This document shows, in pieces, positions 55,484-64,000 of a stretch of DNA of 64,000 bases. The position numbers and the translations under genes are program-made. The first letter of the stretch is position 1. Each line of letters starts with the position of its first letter. This DNA comes from Lineus longissimus (Eukaryota; Nemertea; Pilidiophora; Heteronemertea; Lineidae), in assembly GCF_910592395.1 (NCBI RefSeq), contig NC_088322.1, positions 5,449,431 to 5,513,430 of the forward strand, written 5' to 3'. The notes below the pieces were generated by a model, which had not been told where the DNA came from, searched no databases, and saw only the letters and a list, made by a program, of their open reading frames with translations.

Positions 55484-55935
55484 AGCGGGCCACAATCAAG
55501 ACCGTGCAGATGCTGTAGTTCCCGAGTTCACCGTTAGTAGACACGACGTTCGTTACGTTAGTTTTTCAGCTCACCGCAACGCGCCGTTGGCATCATGAAC
55601 ACTCTCCACGACGCTACGACGCATTCTATTGCGCTTGCCCAGATAACATTTTGAAGAGCGCCAAGCTCTTGACGTCATAATCCATCTCCACGTCGCCACG
55701 ACGCATAAGTGTCGCAACAATCAAAAGTTGACAATGTAGCATGCATGGCAGGTCCCTGTACTTTTAGATACGACTGATGCATTGTAGAGAATCGCCCCTG
55801 GTCTCTGTACAATGTACAGTGTGAGCCTGGTGGCAGTGGGCGGGGATAATGGACTTGATTGCAATGCACGAGATAATGTCGAGCACTTTGGTGTGTCTAA
55901 GATTGATGAATATAAACATCTAAACCTGTAGTGTA
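55481..55935 (+). repeat. Dispersed repeat, copy 1, at the satellite edge
   Basis: It begins CAGCGGGC exactly where the satellite stops. TTGATTGCAATGCACGA lies about 375 bp further on, followed by GCACTTTGG and CTAAGATTGATGAATATA. The same landmarks recur in the same order and spacing at 56019-57560 once the inserted element at 56315-57400 is removed. Identity looks moderate, perhaps three quarters in the best part. Family unknown; no gene is seen here. Confidence 0.5.
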
Positions 55936-56018
55936 AGCTGCTCTCTGAGTAACAAAGTTGTCCAATTTTGAGAATGAGACTAAAAAGGCGGGTTCGTTAG
56001 AGTTTTTATATCATAACA

Positions 56019-57560
56019 CAGCGGGCAAATGATCAGTAGAATCATGCATGTATGCCGTAGTTCCAAAGGTAACCACTGTACACTGCAGCGCCATCCATGA
56101 TGCTACAAACCGTTGCCAAGCTACGCTCCGAAGTACACGACGCAACCCGAAGATGGCCTCGGCCCAGACGTCAAACCACTCGCCGCTACGCCAGTACGAC
56201 TTGTTTTTGCGCCGGCCGCGCTTTGGAGAGTGTCGCGACGCAACAGACCACGTCCCAGAAAGATACATTTGTACTGCGAGCCGCTGTGCTTTGAGATGCG
56301 AGCCAATAAAATTGGGTAGTTGATAAAACTTGGAATCAGTGAAACCATGTAACCTGTGCTAAACCATGGAATAGTCAGTACTAAACTGTGGAATCACTGT
56401 GCAAGTACCGCGTGAAATCGGGTGCGTTCCTTCCACAATTTATACCCTTCCAACTGCCAATCTCGTCCCAGCTGACTTTATTGATAGCAATTTGCCAGTA
56501 GTTCCAGAAACCACCTTTTTGTGGAGGATGACGTCATTATGGAATGCATTCGAAATGCGTTGTTGTCGTTAAAAAATAAACTTTCATTCATGACGGGCCG
56601 CAATTGCAAATATCTAATGATTTTTTCAATGAAAGCAAACGAAAGGTTTTGTGATTGTTTTGTATTCCATATACTAAAATAAAACGTTTTTATTAGAAGA
56701 ATCATTTTGTATATATAATGCTCTGATTAAGCTTGGTAGGCAAACATGTACACTAAACAATCACTAAACAATCACATGAATCACTAAAAAAATGTGTCCG
56801 CTTAGAACTGGTGACATCACGAAAATATCTATACATCCCTCGATGTGTGCATGAAAATGTACGAAATCACCGTGAAGGAATTCGTTCTCATTTTTCATCT
56901 CCAAACCCGGCTAAAACCTTCGGTAATAAATCTTCTTATACGTTTCTTGTCATGTTTATGATGATGTACGGATAAGTGCCAGCCGGTACTGCATGATGTA
57001 GTCAATCTTCTCTGTATCACCCTGTATGATCACACCGCTCTGTAGTTCAAATAGGCCCCGTGTGGTGGCGTAGTAAGCGGAGCGCTAATTGGTCCATATT
57101 ACGGGTGTGTGGTGGGCGTGTCGTGACGTGCATGCCCATGTTTGGGAGATCAGTAATGTACACTGGAGGCGAGGTATGACTGGGTTGTTCTAAAATATAG
57201 ATTGTTGAATCGGATATGCGACTGATTTCTAAACAACCGTCAAATTCCGATCTGATCATGTAAAAATAAACTCAAAATATTGATTCGTAACCACCTTAGG
57301 TTCCAATGGCATTATTTCATGTTTTTATGCATTTTAGGACTGATTCCATGGTTTAGCACAGGTTACATGGTTTCACTGATTCCAAGTTTTATCAACTACC
57401 ATAAAATTGATACATTATATTGAATCGTATGCATGGAGCATCTAATGATATGATGGCGAGGAGGGTTTTGTTGATTGCGATGCACGATCGTTGAACACTT
57501 TCGCCATGTCTTAGATTGATTAATATATCTGATAGTGAATTAAAACCGCGATTACCACCT
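56019..57560 (+). repeat. Dispersed repeat, copy 2, split by a transposon
   Basis: It starts CAGCGGGCAAATGATCAG, contains GTAGTTCC as in copy 1, and after the inserted element continues with TTGATTGCGATGCACGA and CTTAGATTGATTAATATA at about 57472-57525. Distance from start to the TTGATTGC landmark is about 358 bp after removing element plus target duplication, against about 375 bp in copy 1. Short open frames on both strands at 56011-56348 overlap each other and are not convincing genes. Confidence 0.5.
56315..57400. mobile_element. 1.1-kb non-autonomous DNA transposon, 58-bp inverted ends
   Basis: The first 58 bases (GGTAGTTGATAAAACTTGG onward, 56315-56372) are a perfect reverse complement of the last 58 (57343-57400), and similarity continues a little further with a 2-bp indel. 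ATAAAATTG at 56306-56314 is repeated at 57401-57409 as a 9-bp target-site duplication. Long inverted ends and a 9-bp duplication fit the Mutator-like group best; hAT elements make 8 bp, and Merlin 8-9 bp. The interior is AT-rich and has only short frames (75 and 70 codons on the - strand) with no transposase features, so movement would need a partner elsewhere. The perfect ends suggest a fairly recent insertion. Confidence 0.92.
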
Positions 57561-57694
57561 ACCACCCCGTACAGAAAGGGAATGATTTTGGTGCCCAGCC
57601 TGCCAATACGGGAAGCGTATACCTAAGAGTACTGAACTATATGTCCAGTTACTCTCTCCACTATGCCCTGAAAGGCCGAATTGAGGAACCGACC
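57410..57694. other. Unique spacer between two transposons
   Basis: Its first part is the end of the dispersed repeat described at 56019. The remainder (about 57560-57694) shows no open frame or repeat that I can support. Confidence 0.5.
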
Positions 57695-57703
57695 TCCCCT
57701 ACC

Positions 57704-58691
57704 GGCCATGACGATTTAGCGGATCCTGCGGATTCTGCGGAACCTGCGGAATCTGGGCGGAATCAGCATAAAAACAGCACGAGAATATAGATATTATGAT
57801 AAATTCTCCTTATAATAAATATTTGTAATATTCCATAACTGTTAAATTGTCTAAACCGCTAAGATTATCAAGCATTTCGGAAAAAACCCAACATGCATGA
57901 AAAAAATGTCTGCATTCTATTATCGGACGATTTCCACATTGGCCGTGATCTATAACCCAGGCCGAGTTGGTAATAGGCCGAGTTGGACCGTAATCGTGTA
58001 AGTCGTTACGCACCCGAAAAACACACCTCATTTTCGCTCATTCGTTAATTTGTTAATATCGTGCAGAATAAAATAGGGACGGACACTTTTTCCAGGGGAC
58101 ATTTTAAACTTCTACACTGGCCTGGTTGACACGTCTCTCTTTATTTTACAACATCGCAAAATTGTGCACGAGCAACATACGATTGCCTTGATGATCCATC
58201 ATAAGTTAAGATATTCAAGTCACAAGATGACTGATGATGTCCAGGACTCCCAGATGACAAATCACTTTAAACAGAGAATTTCCCACTCTCATGATAATGA
58301 ATAAAAGATTTTTCTAAAACGTCTACCCGAGTCAATCATCCCACTCTTGATGACCAAACAACCAGCAAGATCATGCGATGACAGGTGACAAGCCCGAGAT
58401 CCTCGCAACGATCCTTAAAACCACCCCATGAGTCCCAGGAGGCGAAACGACAAATTTTTGGGTAGAGCGACTCTCAGACACTCTCTTGATTTAGCTTGAT
58501 TACATTACATCACGGCAGCGGCCACCTTCAGCGCCACCACGTGGGGCCCAATGGTATTAGGCTAAGTTTGGGGGCGAAAAAGCTAGGGGCGAAAACGTCA
58601 GGGAGCGAAACGACCGGATACCCATAAAATAGAAAATCCGCTGCAGACCAGATTCCGCAGAATCCACAGAATCCGCTAAATCGCCATGGCC
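57704..58691. mobile_element. 1-kb non-autonomous DNA transposon with repeat-rich ends
   Basis: The left end reads GGCCATGACGATTTAGCGG and the right end, on the opposite strand, GGCCATGGCGATTTAGCGG; about 36 of the first 39 bases agree. Both ends then carry tandem copies of a 9-10 base word related to GCGGATTCT. TCCCCTACC at 57695-57703 is repeated at 58692-58700 as a 9-bp target-site duplication. The interior has no convincing gene: a 73-codon - strand frame at 57810-58031 has no recognisable motif. Near the right end a run of GGGGCGAAAA-type words is present (58570-58615). Like its neighbour, it fits a Mutator-like non-autonomous element best, but the two share no end sequence. Confidence 0.88.
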
Positions 58692-58877
58692 TCCCCTACC
58701 TCCACCCCCACGCTTTGCTCGACCCCCCACAGGGCTTTGGCGGGAATAATGTCATTTCCAAATAATAATAAAAATTGACAATCTTGGGCCCGAGTTTAAG
58801 AGAGCTTTCTCCAAAGTTCGGAGAGGACTCTATACCTGATATTCTGGCGGTGAGAGGGCAAGGTTTGTGGCCTTCAG

Positions 58878-61788
58878 CCATGAATTCGAAGGCATGGTGG
58901 AGTGCCTGTCGAGGAAGTACCATCCCGACGGACACGGCCGAGCTAAGTCGAGGCAACACTATCTCATACAGGTAAGACGGCTAAACTAAGCTCCTCATTT
59001 ATCAATCAGTGGTTTTATAGGACCATGTCAAGCACGTGTCGTCCAGTGCAGTTCCTGATAGGACCGAACATTCCCAAAGTCTTCCGAATGATGGCTGCGT
59101 ACCATGACATCATCATATTATTTTTCTTTATCCAGGGAAGCTAAGTACAATGAATTCAAGAATTAAAAACATTAGATTATAAATGATTTGGTATTGTTTG
59201 ATATTAGATACACGATTGATCAACTGTATTTTGCCATTGACTGGTATTGAGTGCAAGTTGACGGACCATAACATCATCACCTTCACCGCCTGATTACGTT
59301 GCCAAGAACATGCAGTTAATTGATTTTGGCGGGAACTCGTGGGCGGGAATTTTAAATTCACTAGTACTAGTGAGACAAAAAATTGGCCCATTTATGGCTT
59401 TGGCCTTTGGAAATATGATAATTTGAACTTAAAGAACAGATAACTTGGGGGGGGGGATCACCGTATAAATGAGCCATTTCAGAACTAGAGGCCTCTTTGC
59501 GCTAAGAGAATTCCTAAGGGCCGGCACAATAGCATTCCGCGAAGATGACGTCACTGCAGCTGCTGCCCTCTATTTCTCCATCGCTGAATTACAGGCAATG
59601 TCGGACAAACATGCGGTTTCGTAATGGATTCAGGCTTTCTAACTAGGGCAGTTAGATTCAATCTGGCACATGTCCGAGTGTTGGAAATACTACATAATTG
59701 TTCTGAATATTTCTCTCTCTGACTCTATGGTATCATTCATGCTAAAAACAATGCAGGGTCAAAGACAATTGACTTGGAAATAAGCTCAAATGCGTAGAAA
59801 TAAGTGTCGATGTCCGACTGTCACGTGACTAAAACGTCATCAATATCTTATGCAAATGACCTTGTGAGCTATAAATAGTAACTTCGCGGAATGCTATTAA
59901 ACGACATTTTTGAGGACTTTAGCCAAGGTCTCATTTTGCATACAATAGCCAACATGTAGGCCTACAATCACATAACCGTAGGCCTTCATATAACCCAAAA
60001 TATCCAAGCAAAACCTACTCAACTCAGTGCCATATCAATACATATTTTTTATTGATTTATTTCAGATTTATCCAATGGTCGTTAGTGAGATTGGTCTCAT
60101 CCACAAAAAAATGCTGCTGTTGATGAGAGTGAACGCTCCCCGGAGGTGTATTTAAATTGATCGGTAAGTGTAAGCCTAAATATCAAAGCTTCATAGGTTC
60201 GTAACCTTGACTCGTTGGCTTAAAAAGGCCATAACTCCAGGTATTTTGCCATTTCCTGCTGTAAGACGATTTCAAAAGTGCACCTAACAATTTATATAAT
60301 ACAGAAAACCCCATGCAATTTGCTCTATTTATTTTGAAGATATAGCCTTTAAGGTGTTTGACAACTAGATCACCTAATCAGGCTAGCAACTGGCTTGTTA
60401 GAGCCAGGCGGCGGGTTCACCAAAGTTGTGATGTAGTTCAGGCTAATGCCCTACTTGGGAGGACACATTTAATGCTCTTAAAATTGATATATGAAGTCTG
60501 TTTTTCATTGACATTTTCAATGTTCAAGTATGAAAGCATACTTTTGCCCATGATAAATGAGTTTATTGTATTCCAAAAAATATTTTAATTAAATATTTTA
60601 ATTTTTTGGGAAAACCGGTTACATTTATTTCAGAAGTCAAATCTCACATCTAGAAAGTGTTATTTGAGCTTATTCATGAAGTGGGGAAACAGGATCAATG
60701 CAAAAAAAAACATAGACCCCACAAATATGGTCCAATTAGGTTTTCTAGACAATTTAGGCAAATTTATAGAACTTAATTAATTTTTCAAATTCGATTCTTT
60801 TTACAGAAAATTGCATCAAATACATCAATTTATACAATACTTAAACTGTCATAATGTATTTCTAATTCAAAGCTACGATATACCTTTTAATAAAGTAAGG
60901 TAATACAGACAAATTTATACGTTCATCCTCCACTTCCTCATCACTTTCGTCCGAATGATCACTCTCATTATGATCTAGTGATATTAATGGCTCGAACATG
61001 TACGGCTCAACGTTTAAATATCCTTCTGTATCGACCAAAACATCCTCAAATTCACTGCTCACTGAATTGTCTGTATTACCTTACTTGAGTTATGGCCTTT
61101 AAGCACACTAGTACATTTTGGGCTTTGTGTGAAAACCTTGGGTAGGTTACTGAGCTGCAAACAGACAATTAACTTGGTTCATCCCTAAACACACACATTG
61201 TTGGCCTCAGCCCTTTGGCATTTAGGCCTAATGAACTACCATTAATTACTCTTTGCAATTTCTTATTTCAGAGATGTACCATCAAGTGTTTTTGAGGAGG
61301 TCCGGTTCCTCTTGACGACAAATTCGTATCGGACCGTAGAACGCTCGACCAGGTCAACCACAACACTTACTATAACAAGCAAGGAGAAGGTGGTGGTGTT
61401 GTTTAATTTCTCGGGGATGGAGGAGGGCCATGATAGGAAAGACCTCCTGAGGAAGAGTGATCGGAAGGTAAAATGCATGGTTGGATTCTAGGACTCCCCG
61501 ACAGACATTTGGATCTATGTGAGGTAGGCATACCCTTGACTTCTGACAAATGATCCCTGCCCCCCTTTTTGAAATCCACTCCATTGATAATCTACAGGCC
61601 TAATCTATTGCAGTTGCTGGAAATTTAATCTAATGACCCTAAATGATTCCTCTTTTTCATTTCAGGGAAACAAGATGAATGTAGTGGACGAGATGCGACC
61701 ATTCAATGTTAGGTACAACAAGACGGGCAAGAGGCTTTTGGTATCTGCTTATTACGAGGTTTTGAATAAATATGGTGTTGCCCAGTAA
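58878..61788 (+). CDS. Unknown protein, 3' part of a split gene (four exons)
   Basis: I infer four coding exons from splice signals and phase: 58878-58971 (possible acceptor CCTTCAG; donor CAG/GTAAGA), 60066-60145 (acceptor TTATTTCAG; weak donor GAG/GTGTAT), 61272-61467 (acceptor TTATTTCAG; donor AAG/GTAAAA) and 61666-61788 (acceptor TTTTTCATTTCAG; TAA stop at 61786). The phases fit at each junction: 0, 2, 0. The last two exons are the firmest: 65 codons with protein-like composition (contains SSVFEEVRFLL and VVVLFNFSG) joined in frame to 40 codons (contains NKTGKRLLVSAYYEVL). Exon 1 contains GMVECLSRKYHPDGHGR. The C-terminal part is rich in Lys/Arg and suggests a soluble protein. I do not recognise the family. 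The real start lies upstream, not found, or the gene is cut short by the transposon ending at 58691. Introns carry the 59532 element and the - strand relic at 60862. Confidence 0.45.
58972..59531 (+). other. Intron region with an alternative short-intron reading
   Basis: If the first exon is read in another frame, a 49-bp intron (58972-59020, GTAAGA to TTATAG) would join it in phase to 59021-59144 (contains RPVQFLIGPNIPKVF), which ends in TAA. That reading competes with the four-exon model. A G10 run lies near 59447. Nothing else is supported here. Confidence 0.25.
59532..59894. mobile_element. 363-bp MITE-like element
   Basis: The left end GCATTCCGCGAAG is the exact reverse complement of the right end CTTCGCGGAATGC. 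TA flanks it on both sides (59530-59531 and 59895-59896), as for Tc1/mariner-type insertion; because the surrounding bases also pair (AATAGC...GCTATT), the exact end and target duplication are uncertain. The left side carries ATGACGTCACTGCA and the right side TCACGTGACTAAAACGTCAT, both resembling parts of the 23107-25641 element. It has no coding capacity. Confidence 0.7.
59895..60861. other. AT-rich intronic stretch
   Basis: Apart from the proposed 80-bp exon at 60066-60145 I see no gene. GATCG/GTAAGTG at about 60159-60168 is a strong-looking donor that the model does not use; frames leading to it contain stops. The AT palindrome AATATTTTAATTAAATATTT lies near 60579. Confidence 0.4.
60862..61062 (-). 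CDS. Acidic N-terminal fragment, likely repeat-associated protein
   Basis: A 66-codon frame starts at 61062. It contains VEPYMFEPLISLD followed by an acidic stretch (SDHSDESDEEVEDE). A short EPYxFEP motif followed by an acidic run resembles the N-terminal part of repeat-associated, P2X7-C-terminus-like proteins common in fish and marine invertebrates; this is from memory and uncertain. The reading after EDERINL is probably intron or non-coding, and a GTATAA just after GATGAAC could be a donor. No second exon is found. A 20-bp inverted repeat brackets it (60893-60912 and 61067-61086). It may be a fragment only. Confidence 0.3.
   Translation of the reverse strand: MSSEFEDVLVDTEGYLNVEPYMFEPLISLDHNESDHSDESDEEVEDERINLSVLPYFIKRYIVALN
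60893..61086. repeat. 20-bp perfect inverted repeat pair
   Basis: AAGTAAGGTAATACAGACAA at 60893-60912 is the exact reverse complement of 61067-61086. The arms are 154 bp apart and enclose most of the acidic frame. No target duplication is visible outside the arms. Confidence 0.85.
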
Positions 61789-62255
61789 ACAAATTGTTGT
61801 TACCACATATTGCAGTGGTACATGTAGTGTGATGTGATGCCATTCCCCCTCCCAAGATAAGAAAAATCTCCCCACTTTGTTTCCGGTATTGAGAATCAGA
61901 AGAAAAAAATCATTTCTGAAGACATCAACACAAAAATTGAAATTCAACATTTTAGTTTAAGTTAAAAAATATCAACCATTAGTAGAACAATCAACATATC
62001 ACATTCTGTAGCCATTTGGATGAATAATATTAATTTGAAACTGTAAAGAGGCAATTTATACATTTTTATAACACCATCTTTATATCTACTCATTTAAAAA
62101 AATTAAAAAACATATTAACATTAGATTACATCTGACTCATCAATCATTTTTACAAATTTAAAGGTGCACGGTACTACACAACATTCATTTTCATTTTAAA
62201 TTATCAGAACTAACCATAATTTAACATCGTGTAGCGGTAAAAGGGCTTATAATAT
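61789..62255. other. AT-rich DNA after the stop codon
   Basis: This is the likely 3' untranslated or downstream region of the split gene. I see no AATAAA close to the stop; the first downstream copy on the + strand that I noticed is near 62386. The 97-codon - strand frame here overlaps the last exon and is a shadow. Confidence 0.4.
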
Positions 62256-62264
62256 TTTGTCACC

Positions 62265-62318
62265 GTATAAACTTCGCTACTCTGAACTCGAACCCACAGA
62301 CTAAACCAACTAAGATAT
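62265..62318 (-). pseudogene. tRNA-like relic (A and B box remnants)
   Basis: On the - strand TATCTTAGTTGGTTTAG resembles a tRNA D-arm/A box (compare TAGCTCAGTTGG), and GGGTTCGAGTTC resembles the T-arm/B box. They are only about 10 bases apart instead of the 30-40 expected, so the anticodon arm is missing. It could be a decayed tRNA copy or the head of a tRNA-derived SINE. It cannot be a working tRNA. Confidence 0.4.
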
Positions 62319-63194
62319 GTATTTACATTATTTATTATCCACGTCACTCTAACTTCTTATCCACAACCATCACTGAAACATTACAAAATAAAGTGCACCA
62401 CAAAGTATCAACAAGAGTTGATATAAAAGAATCTTACCATGCCATAAGGTTAAGGGTGAAGTCAATTAAAATGCTCTGGTGCTTTTCAAGAGAAATGTCT
62501 TGTTTAGTTACAGAGGGTGAAGGCTGGCTTTCTGGATCTGCCAGGACTTACTAAAACCATCTGAACATAATTACACACACCCCAATGGGTAAATAGCCTA
62601 GCCCAAATATCAGGCTCTGAACCAACTAGCACTCAGTAATTAAGGAAACAACCAATCAGTACACAGCAGCATCAATACAAGATTATCAGACAGGGCCAAG
62701 GGCAGGGGCCTAGTAACCAGCTGCTAATCAGGAATATCATAAAAGGGGTCAAACAGCTTAAGAGATAAAGATTATGAAACAATGGAAAGGAGCAATTAAG
62801 AAGGGAGGTGTTGAAACTCATAATGGTTAACGATCCTGGGTGTCTGGGTTCACTAGGCTAGAGAGAAACACAGAAATAATAATTACAGATATAGTAAGCA
62901 ATTCCTAATATTGTCACAATCGCTTTATCATTCACTAGTTGCCTCAAATGTGTATAAAACTTTGATGAGACACCTTGCCCAGGCATACTGCAGGCCGGTA
63001 CTGCAGGTAAGATCAGAACTTTTTCTCTGAGCTACAATCTCAATGTGAACTGCATGGAAAGTGGGAATCCAGGTTGGGCAAATCTGCGCCCAAAATATCA
63101 TACAAAAGGTCATTAGTTCCACCCTCGAGTATCTCAACAGATTGTCCGCTTTGGGTTCAATTCTTCCTCAATCGTACAAGTTCTCAAATTCTGA
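62319..63194. other. Unique DNA without a supported gene
   Basis: Low-complexity AT-rich sequence with short frames only. The 69-codon - strand frame (62928-63137) and the overlapping + strand frame (63061-63330) show no motif, and the latter is antisense to the coding relic at 63195. Confidence 0.4.
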
Positions 63195-63626
63195 TTATGT
63201 AATACCAAGAAACTGTTTCAAATCACTCTGTACTGACTTGGCTAAACATGAATCATTGATTAATGAAACAACTCTATGGTTACAAAAGAAACACATGGAT
63301 GATTCACATTTAACACCACACTCACAATGACCCTCCATGTTTGCAACTTTCACATTATTCTTTATATAATCCCTGCTTCGAAACATTGATATTGCAACAT
63401 ATTCAGGACTCATCTTTTTAAGGCAGACCAAATGAGTATGCTCATGCCTAAAAACAGCTTCCCACTTGTGTTGAGGGGTAGAAAACTTTGCATAGTTCGA
63501 CAACTGTTTGTGCTTGGCTTTCCTGCCTTGCATGGTGTTCAAACCTAAACCAACACCAAAAGTATCGAACATGATCTGTGAATGATATGGAATAATATAA
63601 CCAACATGCCACGTGGTCAAAGGGTA
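63195..63626 (-). CDS. Cys-rich conserved-looking protein, C-terminal exon or relic
   Basis: The - strand is open from just after TGA near 63627 to TAA at 63195, about 143 codons. No ATG begins it: the first candidate is TTG at 63620, so it is probably the last exon of a split gene or a truncated copy. It contains HSQIMFDTFGVGLGLNTMQG, then RKAKH and HEHTHLVCL, and ends with a Cys cluster (HCECGVKCESSMCFFCNHR, pattern CxCx3Cx4Cx2CxH) that could bind zinc. The GLGLNTMQGRxAKH block looks like one I associate with uncharacterised, often repeat-linked proteins in marine invertebrates; that is memory, not a search. A C-rich minisatellite begins right beside its upstream end. Function unknown. Confidence 0.5.
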   Translation of the reverse strand, partial: YPLTTWHVGYIIPYHSQIMFDTFGVGLGLNTMQGRKAKHKQLSNYAKFSTPQHKWEAVFRHEHTHLVCLKKMSPEYVAISMFRSRDYIKNNVKVANMEGHCECGVKCESSMCFFCNHRVVSLINDSCLAKSVQSDLKQFLGIT

Positions 63627-63630
63627 TCAG

Positions 63631-63872
63631 GACACTTCCCCCCTGGACATTTGCCCCCCGGACTTCTGCCCCCGGACTTCTGCCCCCCTAGGACATCTGC
63701 CCCCCGGATTTTTGCCCCCCGGACATTAGCCCCCCTAGGACTTCTGCCTCCCTAGGACATCTGCCCCCCGGATTTTTGCCCCCCGGACATTAGCCCCCCT
63801 ATGACTTCTGCCCCCTAGGACATCTGCCCCCCGGACATTTGCCCCCCGGACATTAGCCCCCATAGGATTTCT
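63631..63872 (+). repeat. C-rich minisatellite with 15-16 bp units
   Basis: Units of the form GGACATTTGCCCCCC, with variants GGACTTCTG, GGATTTTTG, GGACATTAG and GGACATCTG before the C run, follow one another about fifteen times. Groups of four units joined by CCTA recur (for example ACATCTG, ATTTTTG, ACATTAG), giving a longer period of about 63 bp. On the - strand the regular runs of 4-6 G at short spacing could form G-quadruplexes. Confidence 0.92.
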
Positions 63873-63910
63873 GAATACATCTTTTCTATTTATAGTAACG
63901 ATAATTCTAT

Positions 63911-63934
63911 ATATAGTAATGTCGCGGAATGCTA
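63911..63934 (+). mobile_element. Lone end of the 59532-type MITE
   Basis: ATATAGTAATGTCGCGGAATG, followed by CTATT, closely matches the right end of the 59532-59894 element (ATAGTAACTTCGCGGAATGC). No matching left end lies nearby. It is either a decayed copy or part of an element that I cannot delimit. Confidence 0.5.
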
Positions 63935-64000
63935 TTCCGATGCTTGTGAAGGGATAGGCTTGCGTAGCTAAGCCCGAATAAAAAAAAAGTTAGTTGGCGT

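Noticed and set aside
56011-56348. Five overlapping frames near 56.1-56.3 kb
   Set aside because: They overlap on both strands in a GC-rich part of a dispersed repeat, with no conserved motif or splice support.
58696-58959. 87-codon - strand frame
   Set aside because: It overlaps the transposon end and is antisense to an exon with a good CAG/GTAAGA donor. I treat it as a shadow, though it cannot be excluded.
61263-61584. - strand frames over the split-gene exon
   Set aside because: They are antisense to the exon at 61272-61467, which has sound splice sites and joins in frame to the next exon.

Overview
The window is eukaryotic nuclear DNA, most likely from a marine invertebrate animal; an echinoderm or other deuterostome is my guess, at low confidence. 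The reasons are about 52 kb of tandem satellite, GT-AG split exons, several non-autonomous DNA transposons with target-site duplications, a non-LTR retroelement tail, and no operons or bacterial-type genes.

Layout. (1) 1-52316 is one satellite array of roughly 330 monomers of about 152 bp, all in one orientation. It is already running at base 1, so its left edge is outside the window. It is broken once, at 23107-25641, by a 2.5 kb DNA transposon with matching ends and a 4-bp target duplication. Monomers come in two lengths: about 153 bp (TCGACTAGCG type) and about 152 bp (TCGATAGCG type). Blocks of 2 to 35 or more monomers have been copied, for example 15-mer, 12-mer and 2-mer tandem copies, some nearly identical. 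(2) At 52316/52317 the array flips. About 15 older, more diverged monomers in reverse orientation run to 55483, interrupted by a retroelement tail (52788-52869) and by an 0.8 kb block with its own minisatellite (53210-54028). (3) 55484-64000 is mostly single-copy DNA packed with small mobile elements (56315-57400, 57704-58691, 59532-59894, a lone end near 63.9 kb). It also holds one likely split gene on the + strand (58878-61788), two probable coding relics on the - strand (60862-61062, 63195-63626), a tRNA-like relic and a C-rich minisatellite.

Every open reading frame inside the satellite looks like a by-product of the repeat: frames of similar length exist on both strands and follow the monomer. 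The feature I consider most worth following is a hairpin built into each satellite monomer (about 10 bp of stem with one bulged G). One large monomer subfamily has changed both halves of a stem base pair together, keeping the pairing. This could fit a structural role, or a site where replication stalls and templates switch; the small inverted patch at 34451-34486 and the array flip at 52316 are compatible with that, but the link is inference.
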